Positions 26,943 through 34,552 of a stretch of DNA of 64,000 bases are shown piece by piece (the first letter of the stretch is position 1; every line of letters begins with the position of its first letter). The position numbers and the translations under genes are program-made. A model generated the notes under the pieces. That model worked only from the letters and a program-made list of their open reading frames with translations, made no database searches and was not told the origin of the DNA. This DNA is from Acidobacteriota bacterium (lineage in GTDB: Bacteria; Acidobacteriota; Terriglobia; Terriglobales; Acidobacteriaceae): the NCBI GenBank assembly GCA_018268755.1, contig JAFDVW010000017.1, positions 130,070-194,069 on the forward strand. The letters are read 5' to 3'.

Positions 26943-28409
26943 CTACTGCAAAACCGTTGCGGGAGTGTGGCCTTGGGGAGATGAGGGTGCATTTACCGCG
27001 GGAGGAGGAGATGAAACCTGGCCGGCCCGCGTCGCATCGCCGGTCGGGCGGTTCAGACAATCAATGCCATAGACTTTGATCTTGTTGTAGAGGGAACTGC
27101 GGGCAATGCCCAGGCGGACCGCGGCGCGCGCGATATTTCCTTTTTCCGCTGCCAGCATGCGCCGGATATGGATGTCCTCCATTTCACTGAGCGTGTGCAG
27201 TTCGCCGCCGCCTTCCTCTGCTCCAGGTTGGACGGCGCGGCCGTCGAATTCCAGGTGTAGATCGTGGATCCGTACCGCGTCTCCCGTGGCCAGCAGGGCG
27301 GCGCGCTCCATCGCATTCTTCAATTCCCGGACGTTTCCCGGCCAGCGATATCCGGCCAGCTTCTCCTCCAGCGGAGCAGTAAGCTTCAGGTTAGGGCGGC
27401 CGATTTCCAAGGCGGCGCGTCTGAAGAAGAACCGGGCCAATACCGGAATATCCTCCATTCGCTCGCGCAGCGAAGGCATGCGCAGTACCACTGTGCTGAC
27501 ACGGAAATATAAGTCGCTGCGGAATTTTTTCTCTTGCACCAGTTGGCCCAGGTCCTGATGGCTGGCGGCGATCAAGCGAATGTCTAACTGCCGCTCGCGA
27601 ACGTCCCCCAGGCGGCGGAAACGCCGCTCTTCCAGGATCTTCAGGAGCTTGGGTTGCACCTGGATGTCCATGTCGCCAATTTCATCCAGGAATGCCGTCC
27701 CGCCTTGCGCGACTTCCAGCAGGCCGACTTTGCGCTGCACCGCCCCGGTGAAAGCTCCGGCCTCATGGCCGAAGAGCTCGGTCTCCAGCAGTTCGCGGCC
27801 GAACCCGGCGCAGTTCAGATCGACAAAGGGCTCTTCCGCGCGCAGGCTGTGGGCGTGGATCCAGCGGGCTAGAACGCCTTTGCCAGTGCCGGTTTCGCCC
27901 GTAATCAGGAGCGGACATTGGCTGCGCTGAATGCGCTCCACTTGTTCCTGCAGCTCCCGAATCGCCGGGCTATTGCCCAGGAAGGGGTTGGTCAGTTCTC
28001 GCCCTTCACGAATTTTCTGCGCCATTTGCTTCTGTTGGACCCGCTGGTTCTGCAGCATGCGGTCCAGCAGCACGGCGATGGCGGAGAGCTGCACCGGTTT
28101 GGTCAAAAACTGGTCGGCCCCTTCCTTAATGGCTTGCACCGCCAGCTCAATCGTGCCGTTGCCGGTGAGAAGAATGATGGGGACAGAAGGATGCGATTGT
28201 TTGAGCAAGGGCAGAATCTCCAGCGCATTGCCGTCGGGCAGGGAGTAATCAAGAATGGCCGCGTCCGGGCAGGAGGTACGGAAAAGTTCCTTGATGCCGT
28301 GGCAACTCGCCACCTCGACCACGTCGTATTGCAGCGACCGCAAATACCGGCTAAGGGTGTAGCTCACCGCTGCATCATCTTCCGCCACCACAATCCTTTT
28401 CGTTGCCAT
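26943..28409 (-). CDS. NtrC-family sigma54-dependent response regulator
   Basis: A 488-aa activator: receiver (1-120; acidic pair VAEDDAA, phospho-Asp in AAILDYSLPDG), AAA+ domain (about 145-375) with Walker A GETGTGKG, the sigma54-contact loop GAFTGA, Walker B region GGTAFLDEIGD, and a Fis-type helix-turn-helix (AAVRLGIARSSLYNKI). It ends in an unusual Pro/Ser-rich tail of about 35 residues. It would activate sigma54 promoters when phosphorylated. It is the first gene of the regulator-pseudokinase-hybrid kinase operon. No convincing -24/-12 site was found in its own upstream region. Confidence 0.95.
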   Translation of the reverse strand: MATKRIVVAEDDAAVSYTLSRYLRSLQYDVVEVASCHGIKELFRTSCPDAAILDYSLPDGNALEILPLLKQSHPSVPIILLTGNGTIELAVQAIKEGADQFLTKPVQLSAIAVLLDRMLQNQRVQQKQMAQKIREGRELTNPFLGNSPAIRELQEQVERIQRSQCPLLITGETGTGKGVLARWIHAHSLRAEEPFVDLNCAGFGRELLETELFGHEAGAFTGAVQRKVGLLEVAQGGTAFLDEIGDMDIQVQPKLLKILEERRFRRLGDVRERQLDIRLIAASHQDLGQLVQEKKFRSDLYFRVSTVVLRMPSLRERMEDIPVLARFFFRRAALEIGRPNLKLTAPLEEKLAGYRWPGNVRELKNAMERAALLATGDAVRIHDLHLEFDGRAVQPGAEEGGGELHTLSEMEDIHIRRMLAAEKGNIARAAVRLGIARSSLYNKIKVYGIDCLNRPTGDATRAGQVSSPPPAVNAPSSPQGHTPATVLQ

Positions 28410-28474
28410 TGTGTCCGCCCCGTTTCTCTTCGCCTTTTAGCGTGGGATATGGATCGCCCTGTCTGCAGCCTGCG

Positions 28475-28954
28475 TCAACCGCAGGCGGGTTTCGCAACCG
28501 GGGCCGGAATGGCTTCCGGGACCGGGACTACCAGCAACTTTTGCCGGCCGATGCCGAACACCAGTTCGGCGTGGTGAAGTGAAGCCGCACCGATGCCAAA
28601 ATCGAACTCGCCGACCTCGTTCGTTTCTTGCCGCGAGATGGTATCTCCGTCGCTGCGCAGGCTTACCGGCACGCAGCGCATGCCGTAGGAAGGGTGTGAG
28701 GAATCCAGCAATTGCCCGATCAGGACCAGAAAATCAGTGCCTGGCCGTGGTTCCATCCGCATGTCCACGCATACGCTGCCGGAACGGTAGAGCAGTTGCC
28801 GGGCAGATACCGATCCATTGCGCATGTTGGACGGCGGAGTGTGCTGGCAGCTGTCATAGATGAGTTCCGCGATGACCCGCTCCTGACTCTCAACCGCTGC
28901 TGTCTGAAAACCAGCGTCTCCGCGAGGGACATTGCACTGTTTCGAGATAAGCAT
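28475..28954 (-). CDS. Conserved-domain protein, paralogue of the gene at 37.5 kb
   Basis: A 159-aa cytoplasmic protein of unknown function. Residues about 48-130 (RQLLYRSGSVCVDMRMEP...LVLIGQLLD...ETNEVGEFDFGI) align with residues 100-185 of the anti-sigma-like protein at 37534. Shared landmarks are RQ.L, a V/I-D-x-R segment, L.GQ and TN..GEF. Unlike that paralogue it lacks the N-terminal His/Cys motif. The ATG at 28954 has GGAG five bases upstream. It lies 65 bp upstream of the NtrC gene on the same strand and may lead that operon. Confidence 0.75.
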   Translation of the reverse strand: MLISKQCNVPRGDAGFQTAAVESQERVIAELIYDSCQHTPPSNMRNGSVSARQLLYRSGSVCVDMRMEPRPGTDFLVLIGQLLDSSHPSYGMRCVPVSLRSDGDTISRQETNEVGEFDFGIGAASLHHAELVFGIGRQKLLVVPVPEAIPAPVAKPACG

Positions 28955-29464
28955 CACGTCTCCAAGAGCAGCTAGGTAGCGTGTTTTACGGTGAAACTTG
29001 TGCTCTGTGGAGAAGGGCCCTTCCCGGCACGAAAAATATAGTTTTCGGGCAATAATTTATTTTTCTTGCAACCCGCTTTTAATCAATGCTTTACGGCCCG
29101 TCTGCGAGGCCTGCGAGGGTTTGCGGAAGCCCCGGGCGTCCGGGAGAATGCAATTTCTGGATTCCATGCAGAAATCCTGGACGGCGTATTTCCTGAGTGG
29201 GCGCAAGTACTTGGCCTCGCAAGGCGAGGCGGGATGGCACATCGATTGCTTTCTGGTTCAACGAGGTTCATCGCAGACTACGACGGTTCGGCAGAGATGA
29301 GTGGGAATGAAACCGACGCAACCCTCCCCCGTCCTCTTTCCCACGCCGCAGCTGCCGCAATGTGCTTTATTGTGCAGGAACTACGGGAGGATTGCGGGGG
29401 AGTTGGCATGGTTCCCCGTAGCGGCGCGAATCCGTTGCCCTGCCACTACCCCAAAGGAGCAAGC
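28955..29464. other. Intergenic region without a supported gene
   Basis: 510 bp between divergent genes. The part near 29010-29060 is AT-rich and probably holds the promoter of the minus-strand gene at 28954. Open frames through 29000-29460 have no good start site, and their peptides look unlike protein. Confidence 0.5.
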
Positions 29465-29806
29465 ATGAAGTCGCTGGACCTGGATATGGTGCCGCTGCAG
29501 CAAGCCGGCTTGTGCGTGAACTGCGAAATGATCACCGCGACACTGGCCAAGTGCCCGGCTTGCGGCTCGGTGGCATTGATCAACATAGCGCGGGCGCTTA
29601 GTTCTCGCGGCCCCAAGTTCCATGCTTATGCCGTGTCTCGCACAGGAGTTTCCGAAGGGCGCGTCTATCGCGGCGCATCGCAGGAAACCCTGCCAGTTCG
29701 TCTGCCCGTGCCACGCCCCAATCTGGTCTGCCTGCCAAAGGAGGCAAGCGCGGCCAGAGAATCGGGGGCCTCTCGCTTTTTCCAGCAGCGATCCTCTCGG
29801 CGCTGA
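29465..29806 (+). CDS. Small zinc-ribbon-like protein (113 aa)
   Basis: Not assigned to a family. The ATG at 29465 follows AAGGAG by five bases. Residues about 17-37 hold CVNCEM and CPACGS, two CxxC pairs spaced as in a zinc ribbon. The rest is basic and proline-rich (VRLPVPRPNLVCLP) with a basic end. The frame is open further upstream, but no other codon has a ribosome-binding site. It could be a nucleic-acid- or protein-binding adaptor. Next on the same strand, about 50 bp on, come the decayed ABC-ATPase stub and transporter operon. Confidence 0.65.
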   Translation: MKSLDLDMVPLQQAGLCVNCEMITATLAKCPACGSVALINIARALSSRGPKFHAYAVSRTGVSEGRVYRGASQETLPVRLPVPRPNLVCLPKEASAARESGASRFFQQRSSRR

Positions 29807-29852
29807 GATCTTTACAATTACTTCCGTAATTTAGCTATCCCCGCGCGGATGA

Positions 29853-30192
29853 ATGAGAATTTCCTTAGACACCGTGCAGGGGATGGCCCGTGTTCCCAAA
29901 TCCACCAACTTTTGTATCTTCGGGGCAGGGTGCACCCTTCGTACGAGGCTGCAACTTATCCTTCCGGGTATATGATGCCTATCCACACCAGTGGAGTGGA
30001 GGGCAAGGGGATTGGTTGGCGCGGGCGTTGTTTGGCTTTGCCCGGCCACCGATTGCCGATCAATCCATGCGCTTGCTGGATGGCAACGAACAGGCGCAGA
30101 TCCTCTCGCTGTGGAAAGATTGGAACGCAAAGTTTGGGACCGCCATCCTATTGATCATTCACAACGTCATTCTGCGGGCGGGAGGAAAGTGA
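29853..30192 (+). pseudogene. Decayed oligopeptide ABC-transporter ATPase (DppD/DppF type) remnant
   Basis: A 100-codon frame from GTG 29890 to TGA 30192 matches the second half of a Dpp/Opp ATPase. YPHQWSGGQGDWLARAL corresponds to the signature region, IADQSMRLLDG to Walker B (the family IADEPTSALD), and GTAILLIIHN to the H-loop strand. Walker A is missing, the Walker B Glu is lost, the conserved HD is HN, and about 130 residues are absent between VRGCNLSF and YPHQ. In another frame, 29853-29960 encodes QGMARVP...CIFGAGC, resembling the CxFxxxC tail of such ATPases. The stop overlaps the permease start (TGATG), so translation of the stub may be kept for coupling. Confidence 0.65.
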
Positions 30193-31160
30193 TGAAGTAT
30201 GTGGAGCGCCGCCTGCTGCACAGTGTCTTCTTGCTGCTGGGGGTTTCGCTGCTGTGTTTCTTGTTTACCGATCTGGCGCCGGGCACTTACGTCGATGAAA
30301 TCAAATTAAATCCACAAATCTCTTCCGAGACGATCGCCGCTCTCAAAGCGCAATACGGGCTCGACCGGCCTTTGCCAGTCCGTTATTTTCGCTGGGTAAA
30401 GTCGGTAGTCAAAGGGGAGTGGGGATATTCCTTCGCCTATAACCTGCCGGTGCGTAGTCTGCTGCCGGCGCGCGCTCGCAATACCCTGATTCTGGCCGGG
30501 GCCGCAGTCGCCCTGGCCTGGCTGATCGCCATCCCGCTGGGGATTTGGTGCGCCGTGCGGGCTGGGGGCTGGGCGGACCGCCTTTGCCTGGGCGGGACCT
30601 CCTTGCTTCTTGCCGTGCCGGAGATTGTGCTGGCCCTGGTGTTTCTTTTCCTCGCGGTGAAGACGCGTGCGTTCCCGGCCGGCGGCATGCATGCTCTTGG
30701 TTACGAGCAATGGAGCTTCTGGGCGCAGACGGGCGACTTGCTTCGCCATTTGGTGCTTCCCGTAGCCACCCTGGTTTTGGCCAGTCTTCCCGTGTTGGTG
30801 CGGCACGTGCGCGCCAGCATGCGCGAAGCCCTGCAGAGTCCTTTTCTGGACGCGGCCCGCGGCTATGGGATTCGCCCGCTCCGGCTGCTTCTCTTCTATG
30901 CGCTTCCGGCGGCGGCCAACCCGCTGATCTCCTTATTCGGATTTTCTATCGGCGGGCTGCTCAGCGCCTCGCTGCTGGTGGAGGCCATCGTCGGCTGGCC
31001 GGGCTTGGGGCCCTTTCTTCTGGAAGCCACCGTGGCCCGCGATCTATATGTCGTGGTCGGGGTTGTCATGGCGTCCACTTTCTTCATGATCTCCGGCAAT
31101 TTGCTGGCGGACTTTCTGTTGTTGCTGGTGGATCCGCGCATCCGGAGTGGGGCCGCATGA
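30192..31160 (+). CDS. ABC transporter permease (DppB/OppB type)
   Basis: A 322-aa inner-membrane permease of the dipeptide/oligopeptide class. It has an N-terminal helix (RRLLHSVFLLLGVSLLCFLF), then the family segment YGLDRPLPVRYFRWVKSVVKGEWGYSF. A later core of helices carries the ATPase-contact loop (REALQSPFLDAARGYGIRPLRLLLFYALPAA). The ATG at 30192 overlaps the TGA of the ATPase remnant. It pairs with the next gene. With no intact ATPase beside it, energising must come from an ATPase encoded elsewhere, or the transporter is inactive. Confidence 0.9.
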   Translation: MKYVERRLLHSVFLLLGVSLLCFLFTDLAPGTYVDEIKLNPQISSETIAALKAQYGLDRPLPVRYFRWVKSVVKGEWGYSFAYNLPVRSLLPARARNTLILAGAAVALAWLIAIPLGIWCAVRAGGWADRLCLGGTSLLLAVPEIVLALVFLFLAVKTRAFPAGGMHALGYEQWSFWAQTGDLLRHLVLPVATLVLASLPVLVRHVRASMREALQSPFLDAARGYGIRPLRLLLFYALPAAANPLISLFGFSIGGLLSASLLVEAIVGWPGLGPFLLEATVARDLYVVVGVVMASTFFMISGNLLADFLLLLVDPRIRSGAA

Positions 31161-32188
31161 GCCCTCGCCGCAAAATCTGGCTGGCTCTCGCGTTGTTGAT
31201 GGCCCTGCACCTTTTTGTGGTGTTCGCGGACTTCTTCGCACCCTATAGTCCGGCCAGTCAGAATCGTGATTTCCCGCTGGCTCCGCCCACCCGCCTGCAC
31301 TTCCGGGATGCTGCGGGCCATTGGCATCTGCGCCCCTTCCTCTATGCGACGGTTCCCCGGCTCGATGGCATCAATGAGTACGAAGAATCTCGCGGCCAGG
31401 AATATCCCGTGCGTTTCTTTGTGCAGGGAGACGCTTACAAGCTGGCCGGTTTCCTATCTTCCAGATTGCATCTGTTGGGCGTGGACGCTCCGGCGCAGAT
31501 CTCGCTGGCAGGTACGGACAGCTATGGACGCGACGTCTTTTCACGAGTCCTGCATGGCGGGCGCATTTCCCTGGGCGCCGGCCTCTTCGCCGCCTTGATC
31601 TCGCTTTCGATTGGCACGCTGGTCGGCACGCTTTCCGGATTTTATGGCGGCTGGATGGATGAATCGGTCATGCGCCTGACCGAATTGTTTCTGGTGCTGC
31701 CCTGGCTCTATCTCCTGCTCGCGGTGCGCTCGTTTCTGCCCCTCCACCTCAGCCCGCTGCAGACCTTCTTCCTGTTGGCGGGGGTCATCGGGACCATCGG
31801 CTGGACGCGCCCGGCGCGCCTGGTGCGCGGGGTGGTGCTGAGCGCGAAACACCGCCAATATGTGCTGGCCAGCCGCGGCTTTGGCGCTTCCGATCTGCAC
31901 ATTCTGCGCCGCCACATTTTGCCGCAGACTTATGGTGTCTTGCTCACCCAGGCGGCCTTATTAGTGCCCCAGTTCGTGATTGCCGAGGTGACTCTTTCTT
32001 TTTTCGGGCTGGGGGTCAACGAACCCGCCCCCAGTTGGGGAAATCTCCTGGCCAGCCTGCAACAGTACAACGTGCTGGTGTCCAGCTGGTGGATGTTTGC
32101 TCCCGCCCTGGCCCTGGTGGTTTTCTGTCTTGGTTACACCATTCTGGCGAACCTGATTCATGAACAGATACAATCAATCCCGGCATAA
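31157..32188 (+). CDS. ABC transporter permease (DppC/OppC type)
   Basis: A 343-aa partner permease. It begins MSPRRKIWLALALLMALH; the ATG overlaps the previous stop in ATGA. An extended periplasmic stretch of about 90 residues follows the first helix. LAGTDSYGRDVFSRVLHGGRISL is the hallmark of DppC proteins, and the EAA-like loop is LASRGFGASDLHILRRHILPQTYG. It has six predicted helices in all. The longer open frame upstream lies inside the other permease gene and is not coding. Confidence 0.9.
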   Translation: MSPRRKIWLALALLMALHLFVVFADFFAPYSPASQNRDFPLAPPTRLHFRDAAGHWHLRPFLYATVPRLDGINEYEESRGQEYPVRFFVQGDAYKLAGFLSSRLHLLGVDAPAQISLAGTDSYGRDVFSRVLHGGRISLGAGLFAALISLSIGTLVGTLSGFYGGWMDESVMRLTELFLVLPWLYLLLAVRSFLPLHLSPLQTFFLLAGVIGTIGWTRPARLVRGVVLSAKHRQYVLASRGFGASDLHILRRHILPQTYGVLLTQAALLVPQFVIAEVTLSFFGLGVNEPAPSWGNLLASLQQYNVLVSSWWMFAPALALVVFCLGYTILANLIHEQIQSIPA

Positions 32189-32210
32189 TCCAACGCAATC
32201 TATTTTCCCT

Positions 32211-33974
32211 ATGCGCCGCCTGGGGTGGTTGGCAGTACTTGTCTTCGTCTGCGTGTCCCTGGGTCAGGCTGTTTCCTTGCCCGCCCAGCCGGTGGCGGGC
32301 GAAGAACTCCAGATCTCGCATGGAGAAATCGGCCGCTATGGCGGCCGTCTGGTGGTGGCCCAGAAGAGCGAACCCAAGACGCTCAATCCCGTCCTTGCCC
32401 TGGATGCCCCTTCCCGCGAAGTCATGGGCCGGATGAATGCGGACCTCATCCACATCAATCGCGACACGCAGCAGACCGAACCCGCGCTGGCCCAGTCGTG
32501 GAAGGTTTCGCCCGATGGCCGTGTCTTTCTCTTGCAACTTCGCCATGGCCTGCGTTTTTCCGATGGCCAGCCCTTTGACGCCGACGACGTGGTTTTTTCC
32601 TTCCAGGTCTACATGGACGCCAAGCTGAACTCTCCCCAGCGCGATATGCTGATCATCGCGGGGAAACCCATCGCCGTGGAGAAAGCCGGTCCCTATGCGG
32701 TGCGCTTCACCCTGGCGCAACCCTACGCCGCGGCGGAGCGTTTGTTTGACAGTGTGGCCATGCTGCCCCGCCACCTCCTGGAAAAGCCGTACCGCGACGG
32801 CAAGTTCGAATCGGTGTGGAGCATCAGTGCGCCGCCGGCGGCGATTGCCGGCCTTGGTCCGTTTCGGCTCAAGGAGTATGTGCCCGGGCAGCGTCTGGTA
32901 CTGGAAAGAAATCCCTATTACTGGAAGGCCGACCGCAACAAGAACCGCCTCCCATATCTGGATGAGATGGTTTTCTTGTTCGCGGGCAACGAAGATGCGC
33001 AGGTCATCCGCTTTCAGGCGGGTGATACCACGGTGCTGGGTCGTGTGGGGGCGGAGAATTACACGCTGCTCTCGAAAGACGCGGCCAGTCGCGGCTATGC
33101 CCTCTACGATCTCGGCCCCAGCCTGGAATACAACTTTCTGCTGTTCAACCAGAACGATTTAACCGGAAAGAAGCTGGAGAAACTTGCCCCCGCGCAAAGT
33201 TGGTTCACCAATCTGCAGTTTCGCCAGGCGGTCTCGCTCGCGGTAGACCGCAATGCCATCGTGCGACTGGCCTATGCCGGGCGCGCCGTGCCCTTATGGG
33301 GAAATGTCAGCCCCTCTAACAAGCTCTGGTTTGATTCTGCGTTGCCGCGTCCGGCACGCTCAGTTGAGAAAGCTCGCGAACTACTGAAGGGGGCAGGCTT
33401 CTCCTGGCGCGGGGATGGGCAGCTGCTGGACCCGAAGGGGAGGGCGGTGGAGTTCACCATCATCGCCAGCGCATCCAGCGCCCAGCGGGCCAGGATGGCG
33501 ACCATCATTCAGGACGATCTGGGCAAGCTGGGGATGAATGTGCATGCAGTGTCTCTGGAGTTCCGCGCCCTGCTCGATCGTGTATTCCAGACCTATGACT
33601 ACGAAGCGGTCATTATGGGCCTGGGCGGTGGAGATGCCGATCCCAACCCGGAGATGAACGTGTGGCTATCGAATGGCAGCACCCACCTATGGCGGCTGGG
33701 AGAGAACAAGCCGGCGAGTGCCTGGGAGGCGGAGCTTGATCAGCTCATGCAGAAGCAAATGGTTGAGCGCAATCACAGTAAGCGTAAACAGCTCTATGAC
33801 CGGGCCCAGCAGATAATTGGACAGAACCTCCCATTCATTTTTCTGGCCACGCCCAACGTGCTGGTGGGAGCGCGAAGCGATCTGGGCAATGTGAAGCCCG
33901 CGCTGCTCGAGCCGAATCTTTTGTGGAACGTGGAAGAGCTCTATCTTCGGGCGGCAACCGGCGGTGGACGATAG
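32211..33974 (+). CDS. Extracellular solute-binding protein, family 5
   Basis: A 587-aa periplasmic binding protein for peptides or similar ligands. The start at 32211 (MRRLGWLAVLVFVC) begins directly with a signal sequence; an ATG at 32160 would overlap the permease gene and add a polar extension. SBP-5 landmarks: PKTLNPVLALDAPSREVM, ESWKVSPDGRVFLLQLRHGLRFSDG in altered form (QSWKVSPDG), FRLKEYVPGQRLVLERNPYYW, and FRQAVSLAVDRNAIV. Its TAG overlaps the GTG of the sigma-factor gene (TAGTG), so transporter and sigma factor are translationally linked. Confidence 0.9.
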   Translation: MRRLGWLAVLVFVCVSLGQAVSLPAQPVAGEELQISHGEIGRYGGRLVVAQKSEPKTLNPVLALDAPSREVMGRMNADLIHINRDTQQTEPALAQSWKVSPDGRVFLLQLRHGLRFSDGQPFDADDVVFSFQVYMDAKLNSPQRDMLIIAGKPIAVEKAGPYAVRFTLAQPYAAAERLFDSVAMLPRHLLEKPYRDGKFESVWSISAPPAAIAGLGPFRLKEYVPGQRLVLERNPYYWKADRNKNRLPYLDEMVFLFAGNEDAQVIRFQAGDTTVLGRVGAENYTLLSKDAASRGYALYDLGPSLEYNFLLFNQNDLTGKKLEKLAPAQSWFTNLQFRQAVSLAVDRNAIVRLAYAGRAVPLWGNVSPSNKLWFDSALPRPARSVEKARELLKGAGFSWRGDGQLLDPKGRAVEFTIIASASSAQRARMATIIQDDLGKLGMNVHAVSLEFRALLDRVFQTYDYEAVIMGLGGGDADPNPEMNVWLSNGSTHLWRLGENKPASAWEAELDQLMQKQMVERNHSKRKQLYDRAQQIIGQNLPFIFLATPNVLVGARSDLGNVKPALLEPNLLWNVEELYLRAATGGGR

Positions 33975-34552
33975 TGACGGAGAAAATCCCAGCCCGCGAA
34001 TCCGCCTGGTCGAACGAGCGCCTGGTGCGGGAATGCCGCAAGGGCAATCAGGCGGCCTGGTCCGCCTTGATTGATAAGTATAAGAACCTGATCTTTTCGG
34101 TTCCGATTAAGTTCGGCGTGCCCCGCGAGGAAGCCGCGGATATTTTTCAAGCGGTATGCGTTGATCTGCTTTCCGGCCTGGCCCAGCTGCGCGAGCCGGC
34201 GGCCTTGCCCAAATGGCTGATGCAAGCCAGCTATCACAAGTGCCTGCGCTGGAAAAAACAACAGCTGGGTCTGGCAGAAGATCCCGATGAGCTCCAGGAA
34301 AAGCCCGACAACGCTGAGCCCCCGGAAGAGTTGATCCATCAACTGCAGCGGGCGCAAATGCTGCGCGATTCCGTGGCCGCCTTGCCGGAGCGCTGCCGCC
34401 GCATGGTGCAATTGCTGTTCTTTGAAGACCCGCCTCGTCCCTACGAAGAAGTCGCCAGGGAACTTGGGTTGGCCACCGGCTCCATCGGCTTCATTCGCGG
34501 CCGCTGCCTGAAAAAACTGCAAGACCGGCTGAAGGAGGAGGGGCTGCGGTGA
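33974..34552 (+). CDS. ECF-type RNA polymerase sigma factor
   Basis: A 192-aa sigma-70 family factor. Region 2 spans about 12-80 (LVRECRKGNQAAWSALIDKY...EEAADIFQAVCVDLL), and region 4 is the C-terminal helix-turn-helix (LPERCRRMVQLLFFED...YEEVARELGLATGSIGFIRGRCLKKLQ). Start: GTG at 33974 overlaps the solute-binding-protein stop; upstream in-frame codons lie inside that gene. The stop overlaps the GTG of the TPR-CHAT gene (GTGA), a coupling usually reserved for partners such as sigma/anti-sigma. No typical membrane anti-sigma factor is adjacent; the candidate regulator is the cytoplasmic protein at 37534. Confidence 0.92.
   Translation: MTEKIPARESAWSNERLVRECRKGNQAAWSALIDKYKNLIFSVPIKFGVPREEAADIFQAVCVDLLSGLAQLREPAALPKWLMQASYHKCLRWKKQQLGLAEDPDELQEKPDNAEPPEELIHQLQRAQMLRDSVAALPERCRRMVQLLFFEDPPRPYEEVARELGLATGSIGFIRGRCLKKLQDRLKEEGLR

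Noticed and set aside
29066..29464. N-terminal extension of the zinc-ribbon protein
   Set aside because: The frame is open, but the AAGGAG site directly before the ATG at 29465 and the unlikely peptide upstream argue for the short form.
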